Assembly: GCA_965115835.1 (NCBI GenBank)
Contig: OZ220471.1
Span: 2,356,001-2,420,000 of the forward strand
DNA from: Foliamicus sp965115835
GTDB taxonomy: Bacteria; Pseudomonadota; Gammaproteobacteria; Steroidobacterales; Foliamicaceae
Reading direction: 5' to 3'
Length of the DNA: 64,000 nucleotides
The translations under genes were made by a program, and so were the position numbers. Within the stretch, counting starts at the first letter, position 1; each line of letters begins with the position of its first letter. Positions 34,301 to 43,269 of the stretch are shown piece by piece. Below the pieces are notes generated by a model that was given only the letters and a program-made list of their open reading frames with translations, was not told the origin of the DNA and did not search any database.

Positions 34301-35029
34301 ATGAGCGTCATTCGCACCGAGGCCCTGGCCAAGACCTACAAGGGCGGCACGGTGGCGCTCAAGGCCCTGGATCTCGAGGTGCAAGCCGCCGAGGTGTTCG
34401 GCTTCATCGGGCCGAACGGCGCCGGCAAGTCCACCACCATTCAGCTGTTGCTGGATTTCATTCGCCCGGACAGGGGCAGCGCCTTCCTGTTCGGGCAACC
34501 GGCCGGCGGCGCACGCCACCGCGCCCGCCTGGGTTATCTCCCGGAAAGCGTCAACCTGCACACCTATTACACCGGGAGGAAGCTTCTGGAGTTCTACGCG
34601 GGGCTGTGCGGCGTGCCGGCGGCGGAGCGCAAGGCCCGCGCCGAAAAGCTCCTGGACCTTGTCAGCCTCAAGGACGCCGCCGACCGCAAGGTGTCCAGGT
34701 ACTCGAAGGGCATGGTGCAGCGTCTGGGGCTGGCGCAGGCGCTGGTCAACGACCCCGAGTTGCTGATCCTGGACGAACCCACATCCAATCTCGATCCCGT
34801 GGGGCGGCGGGATTTTCGCGATCTCATCCTGCAATTGAAGAGCCGGGGGAAGACCGTGTTCATCTCTTCGCACATTCTGGCGGAAGTGGGGTCGGTGTGC
34901 GACCGCGTGGCCATCCTGCATGAAGGCGAACTGAAGAGGCTGGAGGACCTGCGGCGACTGGGACGAGGTAGCACCCAGGCGCTGGAAGAACTCTTCTTCA
35001 AGACAATCGACGGAGGCGCGGCGACATGA
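34301..35029 (+). CDS. ABC transporter ATP-binding protein (ABC-2 type)
   Basis: The 242-residue ATPase shows Walker A GPNGAGKST (37-45), the signature RYSKGMVQRLGLAQAL, Walker B LLILDEPTSNLDP and a switch histidine in FISSHI. It resembles ATPases that power export by ABC-2 permeases such as NosF/CcmA-like and drug or lipid exporters. I chose ATG 34301; an in-frame ATG at 34277 overlaps the upstream gene. The stop overlaps the permease start (ATGA). Confidence 0.92.
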   Translation: MSVIRTEALAKTYKGGTVALKALDLEVQAAEVFGFIGPNGAGKSTTIQLLLDFIRPDRGSAFLFGQPAGGARHRARLGYLPESVNLHTYYTGRKLLEFYAGLCGVPAAERKARAEKLLDLVSLKDAADRKVSRYSKGMVQRLGLAQALVNDPELLILDEPTSNLDPVGRRDFRDLILQLKSRGKTVFISSHILAEVGSVCDRVAILHEGELKRLEDLRRLGRGSTQALEELFFKTIDGGAAT

Positions 35030-35946
35030 AAAACGTGCTGCTGGTGGCCGCCGACAGCATTCGCGCGCTTTTGCATCGCCGCCTGTTGCTGGCGCTGATG
35101 CTGGTTGTGCTGATCTTTGCGGTGCTCTTTGCCGTGGCCATAACGCAGATGACGCAGGCAAACAGGGAGCTTGCACAGGCGATGGCCGAGGCCCCCGCGC
35201 CGAAGCCCGGAGAGTCGCTCGTGGATCCCTCGCCGGAGGCGCAGGCCATGCGGGAGGGCATGGAAGAGGCGCTGGCGGACAGCGACGAAGAGCAGCGCGA
35301 GGAGCTACAACGCGCCATGATGCAGGAAACCGCCTCGCAGATGCTCACTTCCTTTTACGGACTCACATTGTTTGGAGGCGTCCTGGTGGCGCTTTTCATT
35401 GGCGCCACTGCGCTTTCGGGCGATGTGCGCAGTGGCGCCATCGCCATGGTTCTGTCCAAGCCGGTGGCGCGCTGGCAATTCCTGCTGGGCAAGCATTTCG
35501 GGGCGATGGCGGTTCTGTTGGCCTACGCGGCCGTAATCGGGGGGGTCATGGCGGTCTTTACGCAGATCTCCCAACTCGACGACATGCCTGCGGTTCGCCA
35601 CGCCCCATGGCTGATGTTCTGCCAGATGCTGATCTACTGCTCCCTGGCCCTGTTGTTTTCCACGCTGACGCATCCGGCGGTTGCGGGCGTACTGGCGTTC
35701 TTCGCTCCTATAATCGACGAGGCGTTCGCCTCGCTCTTCGGGCCGGACAACCCTTTTTGGCGCTACCTCCTGAAGTGGCTGTTCCCGGCGGCCCGTCGTC
35801 CGTTCGATGTGTCCTCGCAATTCATGGACAGCGCAAAATTGCTGGACTGGAGCGAAATCGGAACCCTGACCCTCTACGCGCTGAACCTGATGGCGATCTA
35901 CCTGTTGCTGGCCATGTGGCGCTTCCGCTCCAAGGCGGTTGCCTGA
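35026..35946 (+). CDS. ABC-2 type permease (NosY-like)
   Basis: The 306-residue protein has six hydrophobic segments: one at residues ~20-42, then after a soluble acidic loop (residues ~45-100, rich in Glu and Ala) five more. The LSGDVRSGAIAMVLSKPVARWQFLLGK stretch (quoted here in part) is a usual ABC-2 permease signature. It pairs with the upstream ATPase by ATGA overlap. Cargo is unknown; copper-site maturation, as in NosFY, would fit the TlpA-like neighbour, but no nos genes are present. Confidence 0.85.
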   Translation: MKNVLLVAADSIRALLHRRLLLALMLVVLIFAVLFAVAITQMTQANRELAQAMAEAPAPKPGESLVDPSPEAQAMREGMEEALADSDEEQREELQRAMMQETASQMLTSFYGLTLFGGVLVALFIGATALSGDVRSGAIAMVLSKPVARWQFLLGKHFGAMAVLLAYAAVIGGVMAVFTQISQLDDMPAVRHAPWLMFCQMLIYCSLALLFSTLTHPAVAGVLAFFAPIIDEAFASLFGPDNPFWRYLLKWLFPAARRPFDVSSQFMDSAKLLDWSEIGTLTLYALNLMAIYLLLAMWRFRSKAVA

Positions 35947-35949
35947 GTC

Positions 35950-37332
35950 TCAGCCGCGCAGGGCGGCCGGAAGCCAGGTGGCGATCCCCGGCCATAGCGC
36001 CAGGAGCGCCAGGGCGAGAAGCTGAATTGCGATAAACGGCGCCACGCCTCGGTACATGGCGCTGGTGGGCACTTCCGGCGGCGCCACGCCGCGCAGGTAG
36101 AACAGCGCAAAGCCGAACGGCGGCGTAAGGAACGAGGTTTGCAGGTTGATGGCGATCATCACGCCCAGCCACACCGGATCCAGGCCCATGGCCAGCAGTA
36201 CGGGGCCGACGATGGGCACCACCACGAAGGTGATCTCGATGAAGTCCAGCACGAAGCCCAGCAGGAACATGACCAGCATGACCAGCGCCACGGCCCCGAA
36301 CACGCCGCCGGGAAGCGACTCCAGGAATTCGCGCACCGCTTCGTCGCCGCCGTAGCCGCGAAACACGAGGGAGAACAGCGAAGCGCCCACCAGAATGAGA
36401 AACACCATGCTGCTTACCCGCGCGGTAGCGCGGGCGATCTCGCGCAGCCGCGCCCGGTCCAGCTTGCGCCTCAGGGCGGCCATGACCATGGCGCCCACCG
36501 CGCCCACCCCGCCCGCTTCGGTGGGCGTGGCGACGCCGGCGATGATGGAGCCGAGAACCGCCGCCATCAGCGCCAGGGGCGGCGCCAGCAACCGCAGCAG
36601 ATGGCCGGCTCGCAACGCAGCCTGCCCTGCCGCGCCGTCCGGCGGCCCCACCGGAACGGAGGACGGCCGGAACACGGCAATGAGGATCATCCAGAGCGCG
36701 TACAGCGCCACCAGAATCAGGCCGGGAAGGAGCGCGCCCATGAACAGGTCGCCCACCGACACAGTGCGGGGAGCGAAGAGGCCTTGGGCAAGCTGAGCCT
36801 CCTGGTAGGCGGAGGACAGCACATCGCCCAGCAGCACCAGCACGATGGACGGCGGGATAATCTGTCCCAGGGTGCCCGAGGCGCTGATCACGCCGGTCGC
36901 CACCGCCGGGTCGTAGCCGCGCCCGAGCATCGTGGGAAGCGCCAGAAGACCCATAGTGATGACGGTTGCGCCGACAATGCCGGTGCTGGCGGCGAGCAAC
37001 ATCCCCACCACGATTACCGCAATGCCCAGTCCGCCTCGCAGTCCGCCGAACAGTCGGCCCAGCGCATCCAGCAGGTCTTCGGCAATGCGCGCCCGCTCCA
37101 GGGTCACGCCCATGAACACGAAAAGCGGCACCGCCACCAGGGTCTGGTTGTTCATGATGCCGAACAACCGGCTGGGCATGGCGCCCAGAAAAGACACGTC
37201 GAACACGCCCGCCAAGGCGCCGCCGACCGCAAACAGCAGCGCCGCGCCGCCCAGCGTGAAGGCCACCGGGAAGCCCGCGAGCAACAGCAGGACCACGCAG
37301 ACGAAAAGCGCGAACGCCGGCCAGTACGTCAT
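35950..37332 (-). CDS. TRAP transporter large permease (DctM-like), orphan
   Basis: This is a 460-residue membrane protein with about 12 helices. Family motifs include PLFVFMGVTLERARIAEDL, SGTLGQIIPPSIVLVLLGD and QTSFLTPPFGFALFYLRG. TRAP large permeases import carboxylates or related solutes with sodium and need a binding protein (DctP) and small subunit (DctQ). Neither gene is adjacent: downstream is the convergent ABC permease (3-base gap) and upstream is a ~200-bp repeat followed by ubiE. The unit is therefore incomplete here, or its partners lie elsewhere. Confidence 0.9.
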   Translation of the reverse strand: MTYWPAFALFVCVVLLLLAGFPVAFTLGGAALLFAVGGALAGVFDVSFLGAMPSRLFGIMNNQTLVAVPLFVFMGVTLERARIAEDLLDALGRLFGGLRGGLGIAVIVVGMLLAASTGIVGATVITMGLLALPTMLGRGYDPAVATGVISASGTLGQIIPPSIVLVLLGDVLSSAYQEAQLAQGLFAPRTVSVGDLFMGALLPGLILVALYALWMILIAVFRPSSVPVGPPDGAAGQAALRAGHLLRLLAPPLALMAAVLGSIIAGVATPTEAGGVGAVGAMVMAALRRKLDRARLREIARATARVSSMVFLILVGASLFSLVFRGYGGDEAVREFLESLPGGVFGAVALVMLVMFLLGFVLDFIEITFVVVPIVGPVLLAMGLDPVWLGVMIAINLQTSFLTPPFGFALFYLRGVAPPEVPTSAMYRGVAPFIAIQLLALALLALWPGIATWLPAALRG

Positions 37333-37357
37333 TCGCTCAGTCCGAAGCGCTCACCGG

Positions 37358-37569
37358 ATTGCGGAGCGCCAAGCGAGAGGCGCCGGCAAGCCCGCTTGCT
37401 CTCGCGAGCACGAGCAGGGCCGGCTCCGGGGCGGAGCAGGCGCGGGAGCGCGGGATCAAGGCCGAATCGCCCGCAAACCGCAAGGAACCAGCCGCAATTG
37501 CCCGGGCATCGTTGCGCAAGCCGGCGAAAACACGAAAGCGGACGAGACGCTGCAAGCCGGCGGGGCGGG
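37358..37569. repeat. Diverged ~200-bp repeat, copy A
   Basis: This copy fills most of the gap between the TRAP permease start (37332) and the end of ubiE (37587). It aligns with 9287-9489 in the same orientation. The best-kept part is the 27-base core 37454-37480. No gene is seen in it; the open frames on both strands are by-products of GC-rich sequence. Confidence 0.65.
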
Positions 37570-37586
37570 CCGATGAAACCGGCGGG

Positions 37587-38351
37587 CTAATACCGGAAAC
37601 CGACATGCAGGGCCACGATGCCCCCGGACAGGTTGTGCCAGCGCACATCCTCGAACCCGGCCTCGCGCATCATCCCGGCCAGCGCTTCCTGGTCGGGATG
37701 CACACGGATCGACTCCACGAGGTAGCGGTAGCTGTCGGCATCCCCGGCCACCCGCCGGCCGAGCGCCGGGATCACGGCAAACGAATACTGGTCGTAGGCC
37801 CAGCGGACGAAGCTCGACGGCGGCCGCGAGAACTCCAGCACCAGCAGCCTGCCGCCCGGCTTGAGCGCGCGCGCCATGCTGCGGAGCGCCGCCGGCTTGC
37901 CGGTCACGTTTCGCAACCCGAAGCCAATGCTGACGCAATCGAAGGTCGAGGGCGCCACCGGCAGGGCCGTGGCGTCGGCGCATACCGCCCGGCAATTGGC
38001 GTGGCAGCCGGAGTCCACAATCCGCTTGCGCCCCAGGCGCAGCATGGAAGGATTGTTGTCGATCAGCAGGATGCTGCCCGCTCGCCCCACCTGACGGCTC
38101 ATGCCAACCGCCAGATCGCCCGTGCCGCCCGCCACATCCAGCGCCGTGGCGCCGGGGCGCAACCCGGTGCGCGCCAGGGCGAACTTCTTCCACAGACGGT
38201 GCGCGCCCAGCGACATCAGGTCGTTCATCAGGTCGTAGCGCTCCGCCACAGCATCGAAAACCCCGCGCACGCGCCGGGTTTTCTCCGCCGGGCTCACCCG
38301 GCGAAAACCGAAGCGCTCGCTGCCGCGGGCGCCGGGGTCAGCGCCCGGCAT
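37587..38351 (-). CDS. ubiE: Ubiquinone/menaquinone biosynthesis C-methyltransferase
   Basis: UbiE methylates the quinone ring (C2 of the ubiquinone precursor) using SAM. The 254-residue protein has FDAVAERYDLMNDLMSLG, the SAM motif LDVAGGTGDLA, and IGFGLRNVTGKPAAL, all typical. The ATG at 38351 overlaps the end of the DUF971 gene by 14 bases and gives the normal family length. It is the last gene of the long dapF-to-ubiE cluster. Confidence 0.95.
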   Translation of the reverse strand: MPGADPGARGSERFGFRRVSPAEKTRRVRGVFDAVAERYDLMNDLMSLGAHRLWKKFALARTGLRPGATALDVAGGTGDLAVGMSRQVGRAGSILLIDNNPSMLRLGRKRIVDSGCHANCRAVCADATALPVAPSTFDCVSIGFGLRNVTGKPAALRSMARALKPGGRLLVLEFSRPPSSFVRWAYDQYSFAVIPALGRRVAGDADSYRYLVESIRVHPDQEALAGMMREAGFEDVRWHNLSGGIVALHVGFRY

Positions 38352-38703
38352 TGCCCGGGTCCGCCGCGGCCAGCTGCTTGAGATAGCGCTCCTGATACTC
38401 CTGGCGATTCCGGCCCAGTTCCCGCAAACAGGACCAGGAATAAAGCCCGGAGTCGTGCCCGTCGTCGAACACGAGCCGGACCGCGTACTGGCCGACCGGC
38501 TGGATGTCCACGATGCGCACATCGCCTTTCCCGGTTGGCAACGAGCCGCCGCGCCGGCCGTGGCCGCGAACTTCCGCCGACGGCGAGTGCACCCGCAGGA
38601 ACTCCGCGCCAAGCTCGAACGTTTCGCCGCCGGCAAAGCTCACGCGCAAGGTTCGGCGCTTGCCGAGCAAACGCAACTCGACGGGAGGGGGGCAGGGGTC
38701 CAT
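38338..38703 (-). CDS. DUF971 domain protein
   Basis: The 121-residue protein matches DUF971: LRVHSPSAEVRGHG, the VGQYAVRLVFDDGHDSGLYS stretch and LGRNRQEYQERYLKQL. This domain is found alone beside hslU/ubiE in gammaproteobacteria and fused to oxygenases or FeS-related proteins elsewhere. A role in iron-sulfur handling has been suggested, and no function is proved. The ATG at 38703 is preferred; the open frame runs further up into hslU. Confidence 0.85.
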   Translation of the reverse strand: MDPCPPPVELRLLGKRRTLRVSFAGGETFELGAEFLRVHSPSAEVRGHGRRGGSLPTGKGDVRIVDIQPVGQYAVRLVFDDGHDSGLYSWSCLRELGRNRQEYQERYLKQLAAADPGNAGR

Positions 38704-38743
38704 GCCTTGCAAGGCGGCGGGCCGATCCGGCGAGCTCGCCCGG

Positions 38744-40069
38744 CTACAGGATGTAGCGGCGAAAATCCTCGTCCTCCGCCAACGCCCCGAGGTGTTCCTC
38801 CACATAGGCCGCGTCGATCTTCAGACTCTGGTCGCCCCGGTCGGCGGCCTCGAAGGAAATCGATTCCAGCAGGCGTTCCAGCACCGTCTGCAGGCGGCGC
38901 GCGCCGATGTTCTCCGTGCTCTCGTTGACCGAGCAGGCGATCTCGGCGATTCGATGCACGGCGTCCGCGCCGAAGCTCAAAGACACGCGCTCGGTGCCCA
39001 AAAGGGCCGTGTACTGCTCGGTCAGCGAAGCGTCCGGTTCGGTGAGGATGCGCTCGAACTCCCCAATGCCCAGCGCGCCCAATTCGACCCGGATGGGGAA
39101 CCGGCCCTGGAGCTCCGGGATCAGGTCCGAGGGCTTGACCGCCTGGAACGCCCCGGACGCAATGAACAGGATATGGTCGGTGCGCACCACCCCGTACTTG
39201 GTGGTCACGGCGCATCCCTCCACCAGCGGCAGGAGGTCGCGCTGTACGCCTTCGCGCGACACATCCGCGCCGAACGCCTCGGCGCGCCGGCACACCTTGT
39301 CGATTTCGTCGATGAACACGATCCCGTTCTGTTCCACCGCTTCGAGCGCCTGCGACTTCAGTTCCTCCTGATCGAGCATGGAGGACGCCGCTTCCTCGGT
39401 CAGAATGCGCATCGCGTCCTTGACCTTGAGCTTGCGTGTGCGGGTGCGCTGGTTGCCCAGGGACTGAAACATGCTCTGCAGCTGGCTGGTCATTTCCTCC
39501 ATGCCGGGCGGCGCCATGATTTCCACGCCCACCGGCGCCACCTGCAGTTCCATTTCCACTTCCTCGCGATCCAGGTCGCCGCGGCGCAGGGCCTCCCGCA
39601 TGGCGCGCTCGTCCATGCTCCACGGCGTTCCGGCCCCCGGCCCCGCAGTGGCGGCGCGCCGCATCAGCGCATCCATGACCCTGCGCTCGGCGTTCTCCCA
39701 GGCGCGATGCCTCACCCGACCCATCGCCACTTCCCGGATCATCTTCACGGCGGTGTCCACAAGGTCCCGCACGATGCTGTCCACCTCGCGGCCGACATAG
39801 CCCACCTCGGTGAACTTCGTGGCTTCCACCTTGATGAAAGGGGCGTGCGCCAGCCGCGCCAGCCGGCGGGCAATTTCCGTCTTGCCCACGCCGGTGGGAC
39901 CCATCATCAGGATGTTCTTCGGCGTGATTTCCTGGCGAAGTTGCTCGTCGAGCTGCATCCGCCGCCAGCGGTTGCGCAAGGCGATGGCCACCGCGCGCTT
40001 GGCTGCGTCCTGGCCGATCACGTGCTTGTCGAGTTCCTCGACGATTTCCCGGGGGGTCATTTGCGTCAT
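38744..40069 (-). CDS. hslU: ATP-dependent protease ATPase subunit HslU
   Basis: HslU unfolds substrates and feeds them into the HslV chamber. The 441-residue AAA+ protein has Walker A GPTGVGKTEIARRL, GYVGREVDSIVRDL, the I-domain in the middle, Walker B GIVFIDEIDKV and the GARRLQTVLERLLE sensor-2 region. It ends FRRYIL, the C-terminal tail that docks into HslV. The ATG at 40069 is used; a TTG at 40093 overlaps hslV. Confidence 0.96.
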   Translation of the reverse strand: MTQMTPREIVEELDKHVIGQDAAKRAVAIALRNRWRRMQLDEQLRQEITPKNILMMGPTGVGKTEIARRLARLAHAPFIKVEATKFTEVGYVGREVDSIVRDLVDTAVKMIREVAMGRVRHRAWENAERRVMDALMRRAATAGPGAGTPWSMDERAMREALRRGDLDREEVEMELQVAPVGVEIMAPPGMEEMTSQLQSMFQSLGNQRTRTRKLKVKDAMRILTEEAASSMLDQEELKSQALEAVEQNGIVFIDEIDKVCRRAEAFGADVSREGVQRDLLPLVEGCAVTTKYGVVRTDHILFIASGAFQAVKPSDLIPELQGRFPIRVELGALGIGEFERILTEPDASLTEQYTALLGTERVSLSFGADAVHRIAEIACSVNESTENIGARRLQTVLERLLESISFEAADRGDQSLKIDAAYVEEHLGALAEDEDFRRYIL

Positions 40070-40076
40070 GGCTTCC

Positions 40077-40655
40077 TCAAGACTCGCTGGCAAGCGTGTC
40101 GGTCACGATGGCGGCATTGGTGTACACGCAGATTTCCGCGGCGATTTCCAGCGACCGGCGCACCACCGCCTCGGCGTCGAGCCCGCTCTCCGCCAGCAAG
40201 GCGCGCGCCGCCGCGCGGGCGTAACCGCCGCCGGAACCCAGCGCCAGCACGCCGTCTTCCGGCTCCACCACATCGCCGGACCCCGACACCAGCAGGGTCT
40301 TGGCGCCGTCGGCAACGCACAGCATGGCCTCCAGGCGGCGCAGGCGGCGGTCGCTGCGCCAGTCCTTCGCCAGTTCCACCGCGGCGCGGGTCAGATTGCC
40401 GTACTGGTCGAGCTTGCGCTCGAACAGCTCGAACAGGGTGAAGGCGTCGGCCGTGCCGCCCGCGAAACCGGCCAGCACCTTGCCGTTGGCCAGCCGCCGG
40501 ATCTTGCGGGCATTGCCCTTCAGCACCGTATCGCCCAGGCTCACCTGCCCGTCGCCCCCCATGGCGAGGGTATCCCCCCTGCGCACGCAGAGGATGGTGG
40601 TGGAACGCACCCTTTCCGGGGGGCGCGCCGGCGAAGCCTGATTGTGAGCGTTCAT
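40077..40655 (-). CDS. hslV: ATP-dependent protease proteolytic subunit HslV
   Basis: HslV is the threonine peptidase of the HslUV proteasome-like complex. The conserved core TTILCVRRGDTLAMGGDGQ and GNARKIRRL matches the family. The catalytic threonine lies at position 19, after an 18-residue leader, instead of directly after Met as in E. coli; processing must expose it. Similar short leaders occur in other proteobacteria. The ATG overlaps the stop of xerC (ATGA). Confidence 0.95.
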   Translation of the reverse strand: MNAHNQASPARPPERVRSTTILCVRRGDTLAMGGDGQVSLGDTVLKGNARKIRRLANGKVLAGFAGGTADAFTLFELFERKLDQYGNLTRAAVELAKDWRSDRRLRRLEAMLCVADGAKTLLVSGSGDVVEPEDGVLALGSGGGYARAAARALLAESGLDAEAVVRRSLEIAAEICVYTNAAIVTDTLASES

Positions 40656-41569
40656 GGCGCGTGGTCCTTGTCATTGCGGCGGGCTCGGGGATGGGCGCGA
40701 TCGTACACCCTGGCCAGATGCTGGAAGTCCAGGTGGGTGTAGACCTGGGTAGTGGAAATGTCCGCATGCCCCAGCAGTTCCTGCACAGCGCGCAGATCGC
40801 CGGAGGACTCCAGCATGTGGGTAGCGAAGCTGTGGCGCAGCATATGCGGATGCACAGGTCCCGGCAAGCCGGCGCTGCGCGCCCAGTGGGCGATCCGGGC
40901 CTGAACGGTGCTGGCGGCAATCCTGCGCCCCCGGACTCCCACAAAAAGCGCCGTCTCTTCGGGGGCCGCCAGTTCCGCACGGCGCTTCAGCCAGCGCTGC
41001 ACGGCTTCGACCGCCTTGCCTCCCACCGGCAGGATGCGCGTCTTGCGCCCCTTGCCGGTCACCCGCACCAGACCCTGGCGCAAGTCGATTCCGCCCACGT
41101 CCAGCGCCGTCAGTTCGGCCAGCCGCAGCCCCGAGGAATACATCAGTTCCAGCAGCGCACGGTCGCGGCAGGCCGCCGGATCGCCCCCGGGAATGTCCAG
41201 CAGGCGCGCAATCTGGTCCAGGTCGAGCGTCCGCGGCAGGTCGCGGGGCGGGCGGGGCGGGCGGATTCCGCGCGCGGGGTTCGCGGCCAGTTGGCCCTCG
41301 CGCTCCAGGAACGCGAAGAAGCTGCGGGCGCCGGCCAGCCGCCTGCGAACCGTCCGGGGGGCCAGTCCGCTACGGTGCGCCGCGGCGGCAAAGCGCCGCA
41401 GGTCGCTGACGCCCAGCGACGCCCAGGAAGCGAGGCCGCGCTTGGCGCAATAGTCCCCGAGCACTGCCAGATCCCGGCGATAGGCATCCACCGTGCTCCG
41501 GGACAGTCCGCGCTCGAAACGTATGTGGTGCAGAAACGCGCTCACCTGGCGCCCGGACTTGGCCTGCAT
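40652..41569 (-). CDS. xerC: Tyrosine recombinase XerC
   Basis: XerC with XerD resolves chromosome dimers at dif. The 305-residue protein has the N-terminal SAM-like fold (FLHHIRFERGLSRSTVDAYR) and the catalytic domain: SSGLRLAEL with the first Arg, TGKGRKTR with the Lys, HMLRHSFATHM with H-x-x-R, and LGHADISTTQVYTH with the His and nucleophile Tyr. Its place between DUF484 and hslV, and TGATG overlap with DUF484, identifies it as the housekeeping XerC rather than a mobile integrase. Confidence 0.95.
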   Translation of the reverse strand: MQAKSGRQVSAFLHHIRFERGLSRSTVDAYRRDLAVLGDYCAKRGLASWASLGVSDLRRFAAAAHRSGLAPRTVRRRLAGARSFFAFLEREGQLAANPARGIRPPRPPRDLPRTLDLDQIARLLDIPGGDPAACRDRALLELMYSSGLRLAELTALDVGGIDLRQGLVRVTGKGRKTRILPVGGKAVEAVQRWLKRRAELAAPEETALFVGVRGRRIAASTVQARIAHWARSAGLPGPVHPHMLRHSFATHMLESSGDLRAVQELLGHADISTTQVYTHLDFQHLARVYDRAHPRARRNDKDHAP

Positions 41570-42270
41570 CAGGACGGGTCCGGCGATATGGCCACCGCAA
41601 CGATGGCGCTCACGCGGCCCAGAAACTCCGTGCTCTTGCCGCGATGGTAGTGATCGGGGTCGCGGCTGCCCAGGGCCAGCAGACCCAGCTTGCCGCGAGG
41701 CCCCAACGGCGCCAGGGCCACCGACGCCACCTCGGGAGCCTGTTCGCCGAACAGGAACGCGCGTTGTTCTGAGCTGTATTGCCCGCACCTGGGGCTGTTT
41801 GCCTTGAGAACCGCGCTCAGGCCCGCCGCCATGAGGTCCTCGCGCGGCGTTGCCGGCAGCCCTCCGGCCCGGGCGCCCGGGCCAGGCGAGGCGTCGAACA
41901 GCAACAGGCGCACGAAGTCCAGCGCGAATATGTCTTTCAGTTGCCCCGGCAGCCCCCGCAGCCTTTCGTCGGGCTGCGGGCAGGACAGAAGTCCCGTGAC
42001 CAGCCGGTTGAGCTTGCGGGCCAGCTCGTCGCTGGATCGCGCATTGTCGATGTACTCCTCGAGGGTGTGGCGCAATTCAGCGTTGCGGCGGCGCAGCAGT
42101 TCCAGTTGCCGCTCCACCAGGGACACCGCCCCCGCGCCGTCGCCGTGCGGAATCCGCAGTTCCAGCAGCAACTCCGCGTTGCGTTCGAAAAAGTCCGGAT
42201 TCTCCCGCAGAAAGCGGGCCACCTCGTCGGGCGCAAGCCGTTCCGCGGAAGGGTCGCCGCTCGCGCTCAC
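41569..42270 (-). CDS. DUF484 family protein
   Basis: The 233-residue protein belongs to DUF484 (YigA-like), found between dapF and xerC in gammaproteobacteria. It has LRENPDFFERNAELLLELRI near the start, a coiled-coil (LVERQLELLRRRNAELRHTL) and a GAF-like C-terminal part (VALAPLGPRGKLGLLALGS). Function is unknown. It begins at a GTG, overlaps dapF by four bases and xerC by one. Confidence 0.9.
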   Translation of the reverse strand: MSASGDPSAERLAPDEVARFLRENPDFFERNAELLLELRIPHGDGAGAVSLVERQLELLRRRNAELRHTLEEYIDNARSSDELARKLNRLVTGLLSCPQPDERLRGLPGQLKDIFALDFVRLLLFDASPGPGARAGGLPATPREDLMAAGLSAVLKANSPRCGQYSSEQRAFLFGEQAPEVASVALAPLGPRGKLGLLALGSRDPDHYHRGKSTEFLGRVSAIVAVAISPDPS

Positions 42271-43091
42271 AGGGGCACGCTGCCTTCGAACACGCTGTTA
42301 ACCGATCCGGTCAGCCACACCGGCCGCGCGCCGCCGTCCCAGGCCACGGCGAGACTGCCGCCGGCCATTTCCACCTGCACCGGGGAACGAACGCGCCCCC
42401 GGCGTATCCCCGCCACCGCAGCGGCGCAGGCGCCGGTGCCGCAGGCCGGCGTTTCGCCCACGCCGCGTTCGTAAACCCGCAGCCTGAGGCGCTGGCCGTC
42501 GACCGTTTCGGCAAAACCCACATTGCAGCCCTGCGGGAACCGCGCATGCGCCGAGATGCTTGCGCCCAGTTCCGCCACCTGCGTCGCGGCGGCGGCGCGC
42601 ACGGGAAGCACCGCATGCGGATTGCCCAGCGAAAGCGCCTCGATCTCCAGGGGGCCGCCCTCCGTCTCCAGGGTATACGCCGCCGCCGGCTGGCTCGCCA
42701 CGAAGGGAATCCGCTGCGGGCGCCACTCGGGCCGCCCCAGCGAACAGCTTACGGAATTGCCGCCGGTGACGCGCGCCTGCACTTCGCCTCCCGGGGCCTT
42801 GAGCCGCATCCGCGACCCGCGCAAGCGGTGTTCCGCCGCCAGGGCGGCAATGCACAAGGCGCCGTTGCCGCACTGCTCCGCCTCGGCGCCATCCGCATTG
42901 AACACGCGGTAATGCACGGGAGCGTCGCCGCCGCCAGGCGCCTCCACCCAGAGCAGCTGATCGAAGCCCACGCCCCGGCGCCGGTCCGCCCAGGCGCGGA
43001 TCCGCGTCCGTTCCGGCGCCGGCAGGGAGCGGCCCACCACAACCATGAAATCGTTGCCGGCGGCCTGCATCTTGGTAAAGGCGAGGGTCAT
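42267..43091 (-). CDS. dapF: Diaminopimelate epimerase
   Basis: DapF converts LL- to meso-diaminopimelate for lysine and peptidoglycan. The 274-residue length matches E. coli exactly. It begins TLAFTKMQAAGNDFMVV and has the two catalytic cysteines in QCGNGA (Cys74) and ETPACGTGACAAA (Cys ~217). It leads the dapF-DUF484-xerC-hslVU-DUF971-ubiE cluster, all tightly spaced. Confidence 0.96.
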   Translation of the reverse strand: MTLAFTKMQAAGNDFMVVVGRSLPAPERTRIRAWADRRRGVGFDQLLWVEAPGGGDAPVHYRVFNADGAEAEQCGNGALCIAALAAEHRLRGSRMRLKAPGGEVQARVTGGNSVSCSLGRPEWRPQRIPFVASQPAAAYTLETEGGPLEIEALSLGNPHAVLPVRAAAATQVAELGASISAHARFPQGCNVGFAETVDGQRLRLRVYERGVGETPACGTGACAAAVAGIRRGRVRSPVQVEMAGGSLAVAWDGGARPVWLTGSVNSVFEGSVPL

Positions 43092-43125
43092 CGAAGCATG
43101 AGGCCAAGAACAATCAAGCGCAAAA

Positions 43126-43156
43126 ATTATAGTCCTGCGGCGGTTTCTCCCCTCAA
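43126..43156 (-). promoter_or_regulatory. Putative sigma-70 promoter of the dapF cluster
   Basis: On the minus strand a perfect -10 box TATAAT (43131-43126) is followed downstream by the dapF ATG about 35 bases away. A TTGAGG -35-like box lies at 43156-43151 with a long 19-base spacer. The gap 43092-43269 also serves the divergent RidA-like gene. Confidence 0.5.
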
Positions 43157-43269
43157 GAAGCGCCCGCGCATTGGGCCGCATGGTCCAAAATGGGGCCAAC
43201 GGCGCGGCGGCGCTGCTTCGCGCACGCTCCACGCAATTTCCGGTCGAACAGGATTCAAGGAGACAGACC

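Noticed and set aside
40652..41569. Mobile-element integrase
   Set aside because: The tyrosine recombinase is in the conserved dapF-DUF484-xerC-hslVU order, so it is housekeeping XerC.
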